NCBI GenBank assembly: GCA_044508215.1
Contig: JBIQID010000072.1
Coordinates: 1-15,298 of the forward strand
Length of the DNA: 15,298 nt
Source: JAEZFI01 sp044508215
Lineage (GTDB): Bacteria > Actinomycetota > Acidimicrobiia > Acidimicrobiales > Microtrichaceae
Direction of reading: 5' to 3'
The notes under the pieces were generated by a model. It had not been told where the DNA came from. It saw only the letters and a list, made by a program, of their open reading frames with translations, and searched no databases. Made by a program: the position numbers and the translations under genes. Within the stretch, counting starts at the first letter, position 1; each line of letters begins with the position of its first letter. Shown here one piece after another: positions 14,767 through 15,298 of this stretch.

Positions 14767-15298
14767 TCAGCCCAGGTGGTCGATGCGTTCCTCGACGTCC
14801 GCGAAGTCGGGGGCGACGTTCGCGATCCAGCCGAACAGGCCACGAGCCCTGGGCACGTCGCTCGCCCGCTCGTAGAGGTCGGCCAGGGCGTACGCACGCC
14901 GGAGGTGGTGCGTGCCCGGTCGCTTGGGGGTCCGCCAGCCCTTCTCGAGGAGGCGGATGGCGTCACGGAGCCGGCCCTGGTCGGCCAGGGCGCCGGCAGC
15001 CACGATGCGACCCTCGACCACCAGCTCGGCCGACGGCGACGCCTCCCCCAGCTCGCGCCACAGCTCGTCGACCTCGCTCCAGCGGCGAAGCGCCCGGTAG
15101 CAGTCGGCGAGCACGGGGTTCTGCTCGGCCGAACCCGTGAGCTCCCGGAACGCCTCGAGCTCCGAGATGGCTTCCTTCCACTTGCCCAGCCGGTAGTGGA
15201 CGAGCCCGAGCAGCTCCCTCACGCTCGTCGCGCCCGGTGCCTCCGCTGCGATCGGCCGCAGGATCCGGCGAGCCTCGGTGTAGCGCTCGGCTTCGAAG
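14767..15298 (-). CDS. TPR-repeat protein, C-terminal part (cut by right window edge)
   Basis: The frame is open to the window edge, so 176 residues of a longer protein are visible. It consists of helical repeats typical of tetratricopeptide units: YTEARRILRPIAAEAP, ELLGLVHYRLGKWKEAISEL, VLADCYRALRRWSEVDELWR, AAGALADQGRLRDAIRLLEK and LADLYERASDVPRARGLFGW, with the usual small residue and Ala/Pro positions. No catalytic residues or membrane segments are seen; it is probably a soluble protein-binding scaffold. A GTG at 15220-15222 could be an internal start, but the repeats continue upstream of it. The gene matches the place of Rv1691 in M. tuberculosis, a conserved protein upstream of the phosphatase-tlyA block. 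Its partner is unknown. Confidence 0.88.
   Translation of the reverse strand, partial: FEAERYTEARRILRPIAAEAPGATSVRELLGLVHYRLGKWKEAISELEAFRELTGSAEQNPVLADCYRALRRWSEVDELWRELGEASPSAELVVEGRIVAAGALADQGRLRDAIRLLEKGWRTPKRPGTHHLRRAYALADLYERASDVPRARGLFGWIANVAPDFADVEERIDHLG

Overview
The window is a strongly GC-rich stretch of an actinobacterial chromosome. The gene content and order match the block Rv1691-Rv1699 of Mycobacterium tuberculosis as I know it: TPR protein, HAD phosphatase, tlyA, nadK, recN, steA (Rv1697), steB/mctB (Rv1698), pyrG. Two insertions interrupt that order, a four-gene envelope cassette and an aldolase with a divergent small gene. I infer a deep-branching actinobacterium (Acidimicrobiia-like) rather than a mycobacterium, but the sequence alone does not settle the class. 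All genes but one lie on the minus strand, so transcription runs from high to low coordinates.

Layout from right to left, in transcription order. The 3' part of a TPR protein gene enters at the right edge (14767-15298). It converges on a lone plus-strand gene for a 127-residue membrane protein (14355-14738). A 186-bp divergent region (14169-14354) carries a candidate promoter and leader hairpins for class I aldolase fbaB (13119-14168). After 48 bp of hairpin-rich spacer comes a tightly packed block: HAD phosphatase, tlyA and nadK (overlaps ATGA and GTGA), then 91 bp of structured spacer, then recN, steA (1-bp overlap) and steB (8-bp gap). This continues through GTGA overlaps into murJ, a GT-B glycosyltransferase, an alkaline-phosphatase-like 11-TM protein and a divergent MraY/WecA-type protein. 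After 56 bp comes pyrG, cut by the left edge.

Two runs of exactly 100 N are scaffold placeholders of different kinds. The one in recN (9628-9727) hides real sequence, probably about 100 codons. The one in tlyA (12028-12127) is false: an identical 55-bp sequence abuts both sides, and collapsing 155 bp restores one continuous 274-residue TlyA.

Functionally the block mixes housekeeping (NAD kinase, rRNA methylation, DNA repair, CTP synthesis, glycolysis) with cell envelope work. SteA/SteB are known in Corynebacterium as a cell-separation pair. The adjacent MurJ flippase, glycosyltransferase, AP-like membrane protein and phosphoglycosyltransferase-like protein together look like a lipid-linked glycan pathway coupled to division. 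That cassette is the best candidate here for an undescribed system. No mobile elements, tRNA, rRNA or CRISPR array were seen.
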